Shown here: in pieces, positions 36,245 through 46,478 of the stretch | Position numbering within the stretch: the stretch's first letter is position 1 | Layout of the letters: the number at the start of each line of letters is the position of its first letter | Assembly: GCF_001815905.1 (NCBI RefSeq) | Contig: NZ_KV823236.1 | Span: forward strand, 8,527-72,526 | DNA length: 64,000 nt | Direction: 5' to 3' | DNA from: Brevibacterium sp. HMSC07C04 | Lineage (GTDB): Bacteria > Actinomycetota > Actinomycetes > Actinomycetales > Brevibacteriaceae | The notes under the pieces: model-generated | Database searches by the model: none | What the model was told of the DNA's origin: nothing | The model's input: only the letters and a program-made list of their open reading frames with translations | Made by a program: the position numbers and the translations under genes

Positions 36245-38509
36245 TCAGCCCTTGTTGGCGTAGGCGGTGATCTGGCTGATGGCGGCCTTTGAATTGCCTT
36301 CGTAGGTGGGCAGTTCGATGATCCACACGTAGAAGCTGTCGGTCTTGACGGGTTCGTCGAGTTCGACTTCGGTGTTCTTGCCGAATTTGCCCTTGCCGAC
36401 GGTCTTGGCATCTTCGGGGCTGCTGCCGATGCGGATTTCGAAAGCACCGCCCTTGGCCTTGGAATCGAGGATGACCTTGGTCAGTTCCTGTTCGTCCTTC
36501 AGCGTCAGCTGTAGGCCGAGGCCGTCTTTGAGCCCGCCGAACTTCGCGGAGTTGTAGCGGTCGGAAGTCCAGTTGTCCTTTTTCTTCAGGACGTTCTCTG
36601 CCCTGGCGTTGTTCTCCTTGCCGTCACCCTGCGGGTCCAGGGCCTTGGCCTTGGTGATTTCGACCTTGACCGATTCCGGCTTCTTCTCTTCTTCAGCAGG
36701 CGCTGTTGTGTTGGTTTGCGGGGCCGGCTGTGGGGCTGCGGTGTCGGCGTCGCCTCCGTCGCTGCCGGACATGCGGAAAATGCTCACGCTGATAATGATG
36801 ATGCCGATGGCGATGAGAGCCAGGGCTGCGTAGACGACACCGCGCTTCTTCGCAGACTCAGCCTGGCTGCCCTGACTTTTCGCCGTGTTCGAGGTGTTGG
36901 ATGCGCCGCTCTTTCCGGTGGCAGCGCCGCTGGTTGCAGCTGCAAGCGTCTCCGTGCCTTTTGCCGAAGTTCCGACCGATTCGGAAGATCCGGCCGATGT
37001 CGAGGTGCCGCCGACTTCCGCTGTGCGTTTGTCTGCGGTGTGCTGGGCGGGCGCTGCTGACTGTGCGGCCGGCTTTGTCTGGGTTGCAGACGCCTGGCCT
37101 TTGCCGTCGGAAGCCTGTGGTTTCTGGACCGGCTGCTTCGCGGTTTCAGCGTGTTGTTTTGCCTGTGCAGATTCTGCGAGACGGCGGGAGTGTTCCTGCA
37201 GGCGGCGTTCGTGGTCGTATTCGGCGCGCTGGCGGGCGTACTCTTGTTCGCGGGTTTGGAAAACTCCGCCCAAGAACCACGAACCGTCGCCGTCGTCTGC
37301 AAGCGGCTCTTCGGGTTCGTGGATGACCGGCATTGCCTGGGTGCTCGGCTCTGAGTCGTCGCGGTGCACGATCGGCACCGTCAGGTTCGGGTCGTGCGCA
37401 CTGGCGGTGCTTGCCGGGGAGTTCTCGGCCGTCCACTCCGGTTTGCCGGTCAGCTGGTCTGGTGACAGCGGAAAGCGGGTGGCCTTTGCCATTTTCATGC
37501 GGTCGTCGTAAGGAGTGACGCCCACGCCGCTGAGACCGGCGGCGGCTCCGGAAACACCTGGACGAACGAGCCCGATACGAGCCCAGGCGTTGGCCATCTG
37601 CGCATCAGAAGCGCTGGCCTGGGGCTCGACTTCCTCCGGTTCCGGGTGGGCAGGGCCGGCGCTTTCGGCAAAGAGTTCGCTTTCGGTGCGTGAAAGCTGG
37701 GGCAGTTCGGTCAGCAGGGTCGTGTCCCACTTGTCCAGGTAGCGAACGATTTCGCTGGGGGAGCGCGGGCCGGGATCGGTGCCGCCGACAACACCGGAGA
37801 TGAACACTTCGAGTTCGTCTGAAAGTTCGCTTGTAAAAGCCCCGACGGGTGTGATTCGACGGTTTTTGCGTCCGGCCGCGGGCAATCCCGCGCGGTCGTG
37901 GTCGCCAGGCCAGTGGCCGGTGAGAGCAGAGTAGAAGACGTTGATGATGTCCAGCGCGTCGCGGCGGGCTGCCCGGCTGGGTGTGAGCAGGTCGATTTCG
38001 AGGCTTTCGACAGCATCGGCAACTGCTGCATCTATGCCGACACCTCGGACAATCACTTCGCCTTCGGGGGTGACGGCAACCGATTCGGGCCCAAGCATCA
38101 GGTGGTGCAGGCCCCTTTTGTCAGCGTGGGTCAGTGCGGTTGCGACTTCCCCGATCACGGCCCGGGCCTGGTCGACGGACAGAGGACCGTTGGCGAGCAT
38201 CTTCGACAGGGGTGTGCCGCCTGTGCGATCGCATACGATGTACACGAGGTCGTCCTGCATGCCGACGTCTTTGATAGCCGGAATGCGCGGATCAGCCAGC
38301 AGGGCCGCGCGATTGGCGGTGCTGAAGAGCCCGGCCGCAGTGTCTTCGCGGGCGGTGTACACGATGACGGGAGCGTCGAGAACGGCGTCGAGGCCGAGGT
38401 TGACCTGGCCGACTTCTGGATGGTCGGGAAGCCAGGGTCGGAGCACTTCAGATATGACGTAGCGGTCGGCGACGACTGTGCCGCGGTCTGCGCTTGTCAG
38501 CTGTCCCAC
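36245..38509 (-). CDS. MviN-type pseudokinase with transmembrane and extracytoplasmic sugar-binding-like domain
   Basis: A 754-residue protein. The N-terminal ~260 residues are a kinase-like fold, but the catalytic loop reads GLHHLMLGPESV instead of HRDLKP, so it is a pseudokinase. A long Ala/Glu/Gln/Ser-rich linker follows (about 270-570), then one membrane helix (VVYAALALIAIGIIIISVSIF). The last ~150 residues are a beta-rich discoidin-like domain (VKVEITKAKALDPQGDG ... YVWIIELPTYEGNSKAAISQI). In mycobacteria these parts are fused to MurJ (MviN); here they are a separate protein encoded next to murJ. It probably regulates lipid II flipping through phospho-dependent partners. Confidence 0.85.
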   Translation of the reverse strand: MGQLTSADRGTVVADRYVISEVLRPWLPDHPEVGQVNLGLDAVLDAPVIVYTAREDTAAGLFSTANRAALLADPRIPAIKDVGMQDDLVYIVCDRTGGTPLSKMLANGPLSVDQARAVIGEVATALTHADKRGLHHLMLGPESVAVTPEGEVIVRGVGIDAAVADAVESLEIDLLTPSRAARRDALDIINVFYSALTGHWPGDHDRAGLPAAGRKNRRITPVGAFTSELSDELEVFISGVVGGTDPGPRSPSEIVRYLDKWDTTLLTELPQLSRTESELFAESAGPAHPEPEEVEPQASASDAQMANAWARIGLVRPGVSGAAAGLSGVGVTPYDDRMKMAKATRFPLSPDQLTGKPEWTAENSPASTASAHDPNLTVPIVHRDDSEPSTQAMPVIHEPEEPLADDGDGSWFLGGVFQTREQEYARQRAEYDHERRLQEHSRRLAESAQAKQHAETAKQPVQKPQASDGKGQASATQTKPAAQSAAPAQHTADKRTAEVGGTSTSAGSSESVGTSAKGTETLAAATSGAATGKSGASNTSNTAKSQGSQAESAKKRGVVYAALALIAIGIIIISVSIFRMSGSDGGDADTAAPQPAPQTNTTAPAEEEKKPESVKVEITKAKALDPQGDGKENNARAENVLKKKDNWTSDRYNSAKFGGLKDGLGLQLTLKDEQELTKVILDSKAKGGAFEIRIGSSPEDAKTVGKGKFGKNTEVELDEPVKTDSFYVWIIELPTYEGNSKAAISQITAYANKG

Positions 38510-38562
38510 CTCCCGTGTGTGCTATGGCTATCGATTCTAACCGGCATAGCCTGAAAACATGA

Positions 38563-40191
38563 TCAGCGCCCGAGTTTGGCTCGCACCGTTGTTATGAGTG
38601 AGCGCAGCTCTGGAACGCGCAGCGCCCAGCAGATGCCGAAGTAGATGATCAGCATGAGCGTTCCGATGCCGGCGGCTGCGAGGAAGGCGGTCCCACGGCT
38701 TGCCCAGAAATCACCGAGTCTGCTCAGCAGGAAAGAGCCGATGACGCCGGACACCGCTGCTGCGAGGCCGAACTTGATGTGGGCGAACACGATCGTCTTG
38801 CCGCCGAGGTTGCCGATCTTCCTGTGCAACAGGATAAACGACAGCAGCATCGCGATGACGTAGCCGGTGCTCATGGACAGGCCGATGCCGGCGACGATCA
38901 GGTGGCGGGGCAGGATGAGAGCCGACATGATCACCCCGATGGAGGTCAGCACCACCTGGGGCAGATTGATCCAGAACGGGGTTTTGGCGTCTTCGTAGGC
39001 GTAGAAGACTCGTTGGAGCAGATAGTTTGCGCTGAAGGGCACCAGCCCGATGATCATGGCGATGATAACCAGGCTGAGGGCTCGGGCCTGTTCGAAGCCC
39101 GCTCCGCCGACGACCATTGCGGCGGGCCCGGCCAGTGCGATGAAGGCGGCGGTGAAGAACATGTTGACCAGACCTACGAGGTTCACACCGGTGCGGAAGC
39201 TGTCTTTGACAGCGGGGGTGTCGCCGGCGGCGGCGTACTTCGACAGCGGTGTGAAGAGCGCTGTTGCCAGTGATACCGCGACGAGTGAGTGCGGCAGCAT
39301 GAAGATCAGGTAGGAAACGGTGTATGCGGCGTTGGATGCGCTGACTTCGCCGCCCTGAGACGTGCCGAGGGCAGCCGCGCGCGAAATCACGAGGAAGCCC
39401 AGCTGGCCGACGACCAGCGCACCGAAGGTCCAACCGGCGACACGCGCGGCTGTTCCCAGTCCGACACCTCGGAAGTTGAAGCGGGGTGTGTAGCGAAAGC
39501 CCATTCGCCTAAGCGGCCAGATGAGTACCAGGGCCTGCGCGACCACGCCGAGGGTTGCGGATCCGGCCAGTACGACGATCATGGGGCCGGTCCATTCGCC
39601 CACGGGGTGCTGGCCTTCGGAGCCGGGACCGAACATCCAGATGAACACGAGCAGCCCGGCGATGGCCACTACGTTGTTCAGAACCGGCGCCCACATGTAG
39701 GGCCCGAAGGAAGAATTGGCGTTGAGCACCTGGCCGAGCATGGTGTACAGCCCGTAGAAGAACAGCTGGGGCAGACACCAGAAGGCGAAGGCGACGGCAA
39801 GTGAGGTCTGCTCGGGCGACCAGGTTGACGATGAATACAGCCAGATAAGTACGGGCGCCAGGGCTGTGGCGAGGATCGTGAGCCCACCCAGAAGCAGGAT
39901 CGACAGGGTCAGCAGCCTGTCGGTGTAGTCCTTGCCTCCGTCGGGCTGTTCGGCGGCGCGGACGATCTGCGGGACGAGAACGGCGTTGAGCACACCGCCG
40001 GCCAGGAGCATGTACAGGTTGTTGGGGATTTTGTTGGCAACGTCGAAGGCGTCGGCCGCACCGCCGATTGTGACGCCGATGGCCACGGTCAGCAGCATGG
40101 TCTTGGCCAGCCCGAGGACGCGCGAGACGAGCGTCCCGGCTCCCATGATCGCGGAGGATTTGGCGAATGACGCTGCTTTCGATGTGCTCAC
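38563..40191 (-). CDS. murJ: Lipid II flippase MurJ
   Basis: A 542-residue MOP-superfamily protein with about 14 membrane helices and the family N-terminus (AIMGAGTLVSRVLGLAKTMLL, then ADAFDVANKIPNNLYMLLAGGVLNAVLVPQIV). It moves lipid II across the membrane for peptidoglycan synthesis. It is followed at ~50 bases by the pseudokinase gene; the two together equal mycobacterial MviN. Confidence 0.95.
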   Translation of the reverse strand: MSTSKAASFAKSSAIMGAGTLVSRVLGLAKTMLLTVAIGVTIGGAADAFDVANKIPNNLYMLLAGGVLNAVLVPQIVRAAEQPDGGKDYTDRLLTLSILLLGGLTILATALAPVLIWLYSSSTWSPEQTSLAVAFAFWCLPQLFFYGLYTMLGQVLNANSSFGPYMWAPVLNNVVAIAGLLVFIWMFGPGSEGQHPVGEWTGPMIVVLAGSATLGVVAQALVLIWPLRRMGFRYTPRFNFRGVGLGTAARVAGWTFGALVVGQLGFLVISRAAALGTSQGGEVSASNAAYTVSYLIFMLPHSLVAVSLATALFTPLSKYAAAGDTPAVKDSFRTGVNLVGLVNMFFTAAFIALAGPAAMVVGGAGFEQARALSLVIIAMIIGLVPFSANYLLQRVFYAYEDAKTPFWINLPQVVLTSIGVIMSALILPRHLIVAGIGLSMSTGYVIAMLLSFILLHRKIGNLGGKTIVFAHIKFGLAAAVSGVIGSFLLSRLGDFWASRGTAFLAAAGIGTLMLIIYFGICWALRVPELRSLITTVRAKLGR

Positions 40192-40311
40192 AAAACTCCT
40201 CTTCGGCTGTGCGCTGTTGTCAGGCTGTGCGCTTCTGTGTGGTGGGTGGTGTGTCTGCGCTGTTGCTTAAGGGACCGAGGCGCCAGGTGCTGGTGCCACA
40301 AGCACAGCAGA

Positions 40312-42576
40312 CTAGTCGTTTTGGCTTTCTGCTCGTGCCACGGCTGCTTCCAGTTGGCTCTGGGGGAGCTTAGGCCGTCCGCGGCGTACGGAGAAGTACA
40401 GGCCGACGATGAACACGATCGCCAGACCGGACCCGACGATTGCGGTGCCGATGTTCTCCCAGTCGGCGCGGACGCGCACGAACATCTGTTCGTCGGTGGG
40501 GATCACTGTGCCGTCTTCGGCTACCAGGTTGACGCGGCTGGGCACGTCGGCATTGGCGATGCCTTTGACGGGGACGGTGAAGCGAGCGTGTTCGCCGGGT
40601 CCGATTGTCTGTGTGGGGGAGGTTTCGGCCTGCAGCTGTGCCGTTTCGGGGCGCAGGTTGACGGCGAGTTTGGCGGTGCGGGTCGAATTGTTGTGCACCG
40701 TAATCGGGATTGTCGTTGATTCGCCGGTGACCAGAAGGACGGTTGATCCGCGTTCAATGCCAATGCGACCGCCGAAGCCCTCGGCGGCTTGGGATGCGCT
40801 TGCGACGCATTCGCTGAGATGCTTCGGCTGGTTCTTCCAGCCGACAGACGCGCAGGTCAGAAGCATGCGCGAATCGGCTGTGCGGGCTTCGCCCGGATCG
40901 GCGAACAGCGAATCGAAGACGCCGATGTCTTTGTACAGGCCCGGCAGGGGCGCCATCGTAGGGGCCGGCAGGGTTGTCGTCTGAGCTGATTGGAAGGCTT
41001 CGCGGTCGGATTTATCGGTCTTTTCCAATTGGGGCAGGCTGATGGGATCCAGCCAGGGGAGGTCCTGTGGCATGGCGGCTAATTGTGCCCAGTCGGATTC
41101 TGCTGTGCGGCGCGGCAGGCTCATGAGGATGGAGCGCTGATCGAAGGGACGTTCGGCGGTGATTGCGGCGGTCAAAGCAATAACGCGGCTGATGTCTTCA
41201 GCTGACCTGGGCGACTGCGGGCTTGCCGCGGATGCTGCCTGCGTGCTGCTGTTTTTGCTGTCGGCAGGTCCTTCGTCCCCGGAGCTTGTCGGTGCGGTGA
41301 TGCCGAGTGCCTGATTGAGGTGACGGTTGGTCACAAGCACGGGGATATTCGATCCGAGATCATCAATGGTCAGCTGGGCGCGCGCATTCGCCGTGTGAGA
41401 GGCGCTGGTCGGCAGCTGGTCTTCGCTCAGCAGCACGGCATCGTGGCCGGTGGAGTGGAGCGTGTTGAGGGTTTTGCTGTCGGCTCCGGCCGCAGCCGGC
41501 CACGCGTAGCGAAGAATCCGGTTGCTGCCTTCGAGTTCTGGCACCGCTTCTGCTATCTGTCGGGAAGCGGCCTGTGCCAAATCGGCCAGTTTGGCTTCGC
41601 CGACGGCCCGGACGCTGCGCAGGTCTGCATCAGCGTAGGGCAGCGGGATGATGTCGTGTTTGGTCAGCTCTTCGCGGAACTCGCTCCAGAAGGCTTCGAG
41701 TTCTCTGTATTCGCCCGGTGCGGCTTCGCCATTTTCGCTTCCGCCGGTGGCTTCTGTCTGTTCGGAGTTCTGATGGGCTTCAAGGGTGCTGCTGATGCTC
41801 AGCAGCAGGCGGGGGTCGACGGCGATCGCAGCGTCCGGTGCCTTTTTCATCGCGTCAAGAAGGTCGCTGAGCTCCCCTCCGGCGGCGGCTTTTTCAAGCT
41901 CTTGGGGCACGTACTTCCCGTCGAGGCCGAAGCGGGTGATGGTGGCGGGGATGACCACCCCGAGCTGCGTTTGGTCGATTTTCGGTTCTGGGTACCACGT
42001 GGTGTAGGCGGTTGTCGGCTGTTCGAAGGCGCCGGCTTGTGTCGTCACGGCTGCGCGGATGCCGCGCGGGCCCCACGCGGACAGCGGGTCTTTGGCTGAC
42101 AGCCCGAGCTTTGCAGCCGGGATTGTCACGCTGAAGCGGGCCGTGGTGTTGGCTTTGATGGTCTCAGGCAGCGGGCTGGCGGTGATGGGGTCATCGCCCG
42201 CTTCCGGTTTGAAGTCCGGGGCGATGCTCGTCAGCGACCGGTGGGGGTTGGGGCTGCGCGCCCACCCGTTGACGGCTTCGGCGGAATTGAGAATCTGGGA
42301 GGACATGCCCACCTGAAGCGTGGGCTGTTTCAGTTCCTTCTTTCCGCTGCGCACGTGTCCGGTGATGGACAGGGTGCCCTTGTCGTCGAGCCACGGGGTG
42401 ATCGAGGTGATCTCGATGCCGGGCTCTTCCGCACGGTTTGTGCCCTGTTCTTCTGCCGAGGCGGAGGTCTGCTCCTGCGCGGGTTGGGCGTGCGCAGGGG
42501 TCGGCAGGGGAGTGGTTCCCAGCAGGACTGTCAGGGCCGCTGCTGCCGCAGCGGCGATGGGGCGAATGATCTTCAT
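40312..42576 (-). CDS. DUF6049 family secreted/membrane-anchored protein
   Basis: A 754-residue protein with a signal peptide (IIRPIAAAAAAALTVLLG..AHA) and one C-terminal membrane helix (AIVGSGLAIVFIVGLYFSV) before a basic tail. The large extracytoplasmic part has mixed alpha/beta regions and a C-terminal Ig-like strand region. It sits between murJ and the NUDIX gene, the conserved actinobacterial order (as Rv3909 in mycobacteria). The function is unknown; a cell-envelope role is inferred from position. It overlaps the NUDIX gene by 4 bases. Confidence 0.85.
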   Translation of the reverse strand: MKIIRPIAAAAAAALTVLLGTTPLPTPAHAQPAQEQTSASAEEQGTNRAEEPGIEITSITPWLDDKGTLSITGHVRSGKKELKQPTLQVGMSSQILNSAEAVNGWARSPNPHRSLTSIAPDFKPEAGDDPITASPLPETIKANTTARFSVTIPAAKLGLSAKDPLSAWGPRGIRAAVTTQAGAFEQPTTAYTTWYPEPKIDQTQLGVVIPATITRFGLDGKYVPQELEKAAAGGELSDLLDAMKKAPDAAIAVDPRLLLSISSTLEAHQNSEQTEATGGSENGEAAPGEYRELEAFWSEFREELTKHDIIPLPYADADLRSVRAVGEAKLADLAQAASRQIAEAVPELEGSNRILRYAWPAAAGADSKTLNTLHSTGHDAVLLSEDQLPTSASHTANARAQLTIDDLGSNIPVLVTNRHLNQALGITAPTSSGDEGPADSKNSSTQAASAASPQSPRSAEDISRVIALTAAITAERPFDQRSILMSLPRRTAESDWAQLAAMPQDLPWLDPISLPQLEKTDKSDREAFQSAQTTTLPAPTMAPLPGLYKDIGVFDSLFADPGEARTADSRMLLTCASVGWKNQPKHLSECVASASQAAEGFGGRIGIERGSTVLLVTGESTTIPITVHNNSTRTAKLAVNLRPETAQLQAETSPTQTIGPGEHARFTVPVKGIANADVPSRVNLVAEDGTVIPTDEQMFVRVRADWENIGTAIVGSGLAIVFIVGLYFSVRRGRPKLPQSQLEAAVARAESQND

Positions 42577-43058
42577 GAGGGGTATCGAAGGAGTCGGCCG
42601 GCGGCAAGGGCGATGCGGCGTTCGTTGGCGAATGACAGCCGTTCGTTCAGATCAGCGTAGGGAACCCACTCGGCTGCCACCGCCTCGTGATCGGGGTCGT
42701 TTTCGACAGTGAGTTCCCCGCCCACGGCGCGCAGCAGGAAGTGATGCACAACTTTGTGGATGCGGAATCCGGCGGCGGAGAACCAGTAGTCGACACTGCC
42801 CAGGGGTGCGATGACCTTGCCTTCGATGCCGGTTTCCTCAGCAACTTCACGGCGGGCGGCCTGGGCTGCTGTTTCGCCGGCTTCCAGGTGGCCTTTCGGC
42901 AGGCACCACTCGAGCCTGCCGGCCCGGTTGATGCGGGCTATGACGGCGACGTCGCGGCCGCGGGATGAGAAATCGACCACGAGCCCGCCGGCGGAGGTTT
43001 CCTCCACAGCCTGCGAGCGTGCCGGGAAGGGTCCCGGTTTGGGGAGCGGTCGAATCAT
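42573..43058 (-). CDS. NUDIX hydrolase (MutT4-like position)
   Basis: A 161-residue hydrolase. The ATG at 43058 was chosen; longer readings of this frame run antisense through pcnA. The NUDIX box is intact: GHLEAGETAAQAARREVAEETGI. The position, divergent from pcnA and upstream of DUF6049-murJ, is that of MutT4 in mycobacteria. The substrate is unknown; a nucleoside diphosphate derivative is expected. Confidence 0.92.
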   Translation of the reverse strand: MIRPLPKPGPFPARSQAVEETSAGGLVVDFSSRGRDVAVIARINRAGRLEWCLPKGHLEAGETAAQAARREVAEETGIEGKVIAPLGSVDYWFSAAGFRIHKVVHHFLLRAVGGELTVENDPDHEAVAAEWVPYADLNERLSFANERRIALAAGRLLRYPS

Positions 43059-43139
43059 GAGTTCTACCCTACCGTTCAGGTCTCCGCGGGTTCTGTGAGA
43101 GCGCGGGTACCCTTGTACGGGACAAAAAAGGAGGTCTGC

Positions 43140-44657
43140 GTGGACGCAGCGACAGCGCACTTTCGACTGGCTGAGGCACTCGAGAAACTGGACGATGTGC
43201 TCGGTCCTCTGGGCCGGACCTTCGCCGATGCCGGTTTTGAACTGGCTCTTGTGGGCGGTTCTGTGCGCGACGCTCTGCTGGGCCGGGACATGCCGGACCT
43301 CGATTTCACGACTGACGCCAGGCCGGATGACATTGTGCGGCTGATCCGCGACCTGGCGGACACGTGGTGGGATATCGGCAAGAAGTTCGGGACCATCGGG
43401 ATGGTCAAGAAGGGTCGGCAGATTGAGATCACCACCTACCGTGCGGAAGCCTATGATTCCGAGTCCCGCAAGCCGGCAGTGGCGTTCGGAGACAACCTCG
43501 ATGACGATCTTGTGCGCCGCGATTTCACTATCGGGGCGATGGCCGTTCGCCTGCCCGGAGGTGTTTTCGTCGATCCCTTTGGCGGGCTTGACGACCTGAC
43601 CGCCGGGAAGATTCGCACTCCCGGAAAAGCGGAGGACTCCTTCAGCGACGACCCGCTGCGCATGATGCGCGCGGCCCGCTTCACTTCTCAGCTGGACTTC
43701 GAGCTCGCCGATGACGTCCGTGAAGCCATGACCGATATGGCCGGGCGAATGGACATTGTGTCGGCCGAGCGGATCAAAGACGAACTGGTCAAGCTCATCT
43801 GCGGAAAAGCACCGTGGAAGGGCATTGACCTGCTTGTTGTCACGGGCCTTGCAGATGTTTTTCTGCCCGAGGTTGCGCGCCTGCGGGAAGAAAAGGACGA
43901 ACACGGTCGCCACAAGGACGTCTACCGGCATTCGCTGACGGTGCTGCGCCAGGCCGTTGAACTCGAAGAGCGCTACGCCCGCAAGCAGGCCGAAGCAGAT
44001 GCCGCGGCGGCAGAAGACGACGAAGCGGACGAACCGCTGCCGGCCGATTCGCAGCTGCGGATTTCGGTCCCGGACTTCACGGTTCGCTTTGCCGCTCTCA
44101 TGCACGACATCGGCAAACCCGACACCCGCCGCTTTGAACCCAACGGCGCGGTCACCTTCTACCACCACGATGTTGTCGGCGCGAAGCTTGTGCGCAAGAG
44201 GATGCGCGCACTCGCCTTCGACAACGCAACCACCAAGCGGGTGGCCCGCCTGGTGGAGCTGCACCTGCGCTTCTACGGCTACGGCGACGCCGGCTGGACC
44301 GATTCTGCAGTCCGCCGCTACGTCACTGATGCCGGCGACCAGCTGACCCGCCTGCACATTCTCACCCGCAGCGACGTCACCACCCGCAACAGGCGCAAAG
44401 CAGACCGTTTGGCGCGGGCCTACGACGACCTCGAACGGCGTATCGAAAACCTGCAGCGACAGGAAAAACTCGACGCCATCCGGCCTGACCTGGACGGACA
44501 GCAGATCATGCAGATTCTGGGCATCGCACCCGGGCCGGTTGTAGGCCGGGCGTACAAGCACATGTTGGAGCTGCGGATGGAGAACGGGCCAACCGATTTC
44601 GACACGGCCAAGGCTGCTCTGCTGGCCTGGTGGGCAGGACAGCCGGAAGCGGGCTAG
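43140..44657 (+). CDS. CCA tRNA nucleotidyltransferase
   Basis: A 505-residue class II nucleotidyltransferase. GTG 43140 was chosen because AAAGGAGG lies 5 bases upstream. The active site has G39-G40-S-V-R-D and D53-x-D55 (MPDLDFTT), and RRDFTIGAMA is present. The C-terminal HD domain (AALMHDIGKP) is typical of actinobacterial forms. It adds or repairs the CCA end of tRNA, needed here since neither tRNA gene in the window encodes CCA. Confidence 0.95.
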   Translation: MDAATAHFRLAEALEKLDDVLGPLGRTFADAGFELALVGGSVRDALLGRDMPDLDFTTDARPDDIVRLIRDLADTWWDIGKKFGTIGMVKKGRQIEITTYRAEAYDSESRKPAVAFGDNLDDDLVRRDFTIGAMAVRLPGGVFVDPFGGLDDLTAGKIRTPGKAEDSFSDDPLRMMRAARFTSQLDFELADDVREAMTDMAGRMDIVSAERIKDELVKLICGKAPWKGIDLLVVTGLADVFLPEVARLREEKDEHGRHKDVYRHSLTVLRQAVELEERYARKQAEADAAAAEDDEADEPLPADSQLRISVPDFTVRFAALMHDIGKPDTRRFEPNGAVTFYHHDVVGAKLVRKRMRALAFDNATTKRVARLVELHLRFYGYGDAGWTDSAVRRYVTDAGDQLTRLHILTRSDVTTRNRRKADRLARAYDDLERRIENLQRQEKLDAIRPDLDGQQIMQILGIAPGPVVGRAYKHMLELRMENGPTDFDTAKAALLAWWAGQPEAG

Positions 44658-44703
44658 TCTTAGACCTGGCAAAGAGGCCCAGATCACAGAAGGAGAACCC
44701 CAT

Positions 44704-46416
44704 ATGGGCGACGTCACCACCACTTTCCGCGAAGCTCGCGACACGCTTCTGCGGTATCGGACCGACCTCGAAGCAGCCCGCCGGGAATTCACCTGGCCGC
44801 GCTTTGAGGAGTTCAACTTCGCACTGGACTGGTTCGACCAGGTAGCTGACGGCAACGACAATCCCGCGCTGTGGATCGTCGAAGAAGACGGTCAGGAGAA
44901 CATCTACTCCTATGACAAGCTGCGCCGTCGCTCCAACCAGGTGGCCAACTTCCTCCGCGAAGCCGGTGTGAAGCGCGGCGATCACGTCATGGTCATGCTC
45001 AACAACCAGGTTGAGCTGTGGGAGACCATGCTCGCCGGCATCAAACTCGGTGCTGTCCTGATGCCCACCACCGTGCAGCTGGGCCCCATCGATCTGCAGG
45101 ACCGCGCCGACCGCGGCAAAGCGCAGTACGTCGTCGTCGAAGGCCCTTCGGCTTCGAAATTCGACGATGTCGCAGTCGACCTCAAGCGGATCGTCGTCGG
45201 CGGCGAACCCCAGCGCGAACAGGACCTCGCCTACGCAGACTCGACCGGCGCCTCGGAAGACTTCCAGGCTGACGGCGTGACAAAAGCCGACGACCTCCTG
45301 CTGCTGTACTTCACGTCCGGCACCACGTCGAAGGCGAAAATGGTCGCCCACACCCACACCTCGTACCCGGTGGGACACCTGTCGACCATGTACTGGATCG
45401 GCATGGAGCCCGGCGATATTCACCTCAACATCTCCTCACCCGGATGGGCCAAGCACGCGTGGTCGAACCTGTTCACCCCGCTGATCGCAGAATCGTGCAT
45501 CTTCATCTACAACTACGCCCGCTTCGACGCGGCAGCGCTCATGAAGACCATGGAACGGGTCGGTGTCACCAGCTTCTGCGCTCCACCGACCGTGTGGCGC
45601 ATGCTCATCCACGCCGATCTCAGCCTGCTGCCCACCCCGCCGCAGAAGACCATGTCAGCCGGCGAACCGCTGAACCCGGAAGTCATTTCGCGCGTTCGCG
45701 CCGAATGGGGCACCGACATCCGCGACGGCTTCGGCCAGACCGAAACCACGCTCATGGTGGGCAATTCCCCCGGTCAGGAAATGGTCCCCGGATCCATGGG
45801 CCGCCCGCTGCCCGGCTATGACATCGTGCTGCGCGACCCTGCCACCGGCGAACTCGGCGACGAAGGCGAAGTGTGCGCTGTTCTCGACCCGCGCCCGGTC
45901 GGCATCACCCAGGGCTACTGGGGTGACGAAGTCAAAACCGCAGAAGCCTTCTACGACGGCGTATTCCACACCGGGGATGTCGCAGCAAAAGACGAAAACG
46001 GCTACATCACATTCGTGGGTCGAGCCGATGACGTGTTCAAGGCAAGCGACTACCGACTGTCGCCGTTCGAACTCGAATCCGCACTCATCGAACACGAAGC
46101 GGTTGCCGAAGCTGCAGTCGTTCCATCACCGGACCCAGTGCGCCTAGCAGTGCCGAAGGCGTATGTCGTCCTCGCCCCGGGCTGGGAGCCCACTGCGGCC
46201 ACCGCGGAATCGATTCTGAAGTTCTGCCGCGAAACGCTCGCACCCTATAAGCGCATCCGCCGCATTGAGTTCACGGAACTGCCCAAGACCATTTCCGGAA
46301 AAATCCGCCGTGTTGAGCTGCGCACCCGCGAACTCGAACTCCACCCCGAATTCGGCGAAGCCACCGTCACCGCTCAGGAATGGGCAGACACGGACTTTCC
46401 CGGACTCAAAGGCTGA
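44704..46416 (+). CDS. AMP-binding acyl-CoA synthetase (MACS/ACSM-like)
   Basis: A 570-residue adenylate-forming enzyme. The P-loop-like motif is LLYFTSGTTSKAKMV, the second core motif is DGFGQTETT, and the C-terminal catalytic lysine lies in KTISGKIRR. The start is ATG 44704 with AAGGAGA upstream. The overall layout (QLGPIDLQDRADRGKAQYVVVE, MYWIGMEPGDIHLNISSPGWAKHAWS) is closest to medium-chain or aromatic acyl-CoA ligases. It activates a carboxylate to its CoA thioester; the substrate cannot be told. It is probably a single-gene unit. Confidence 0.88.
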   Translation: MGDVTTTFREARDTLLRYRTDLEAARREFTWPRFEEFNFALDWFDQVADGNDNPALWIVEEDGQENIYSYDKLRRRSNQVANFLREAGVKRGDHVMVMLNNQVELWETMLAGIKLGAVLMPTTVQLGPIDLQDRADRGKAQYVVVEGPSASKFDDVAVDLKRIVVGGEPQREQDLAYADSTGASEDFQADGVTKADDLLLLYFTSGTTSKAKMVAHTHTSYPVGHLSTMYWIGMEPGDIHLNISSPGWAKHAWSNLFTPLIAESCIFIYNYARFDAAALMKTMERVGVTSFCAPPTVWRMLIHADLSLLPTPPQKTMSAGEPLNPEVISRVRAEWGTDIRDGFGQTETTLMVGNSPGQEMVPGSMGRPLPGYDIVLRDPATGELGDEGEVCAVLDPRPVGITQGYWGDEVKTAEAFYDGVFHTGDVAAKDENGYITFVGRADDVFKASDYRLSPFELESALIEHEAVAEAAVVPSPDPVRLAVPKAYVVLAPGWEPTAATAESILKFCRETLAPYKRIRRIEFTELPKTISGKIRRVELRTRELELHPEFGEATVTAQEWADTDFPGLKG

Positions 46417-46478
46417 ACCGCCTCTACTGAAGAACCCTGAACCGCCGGGCGTGACAGCGCTCGTGTGATCAGATCAGT

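Noticed and set aside
38190-38509. Active Ser/Thr kinase
   Set aside because: The kinase-like domain lacks the HRD aspartate, so catalysis is unlikely.
42573-44861. A 762-codon open frame on the minus strand
   Set aside because: Only the last 161 codons (from 43058) are the NUDIX gene. The rest is antisense to pcnA, which has a full family match.
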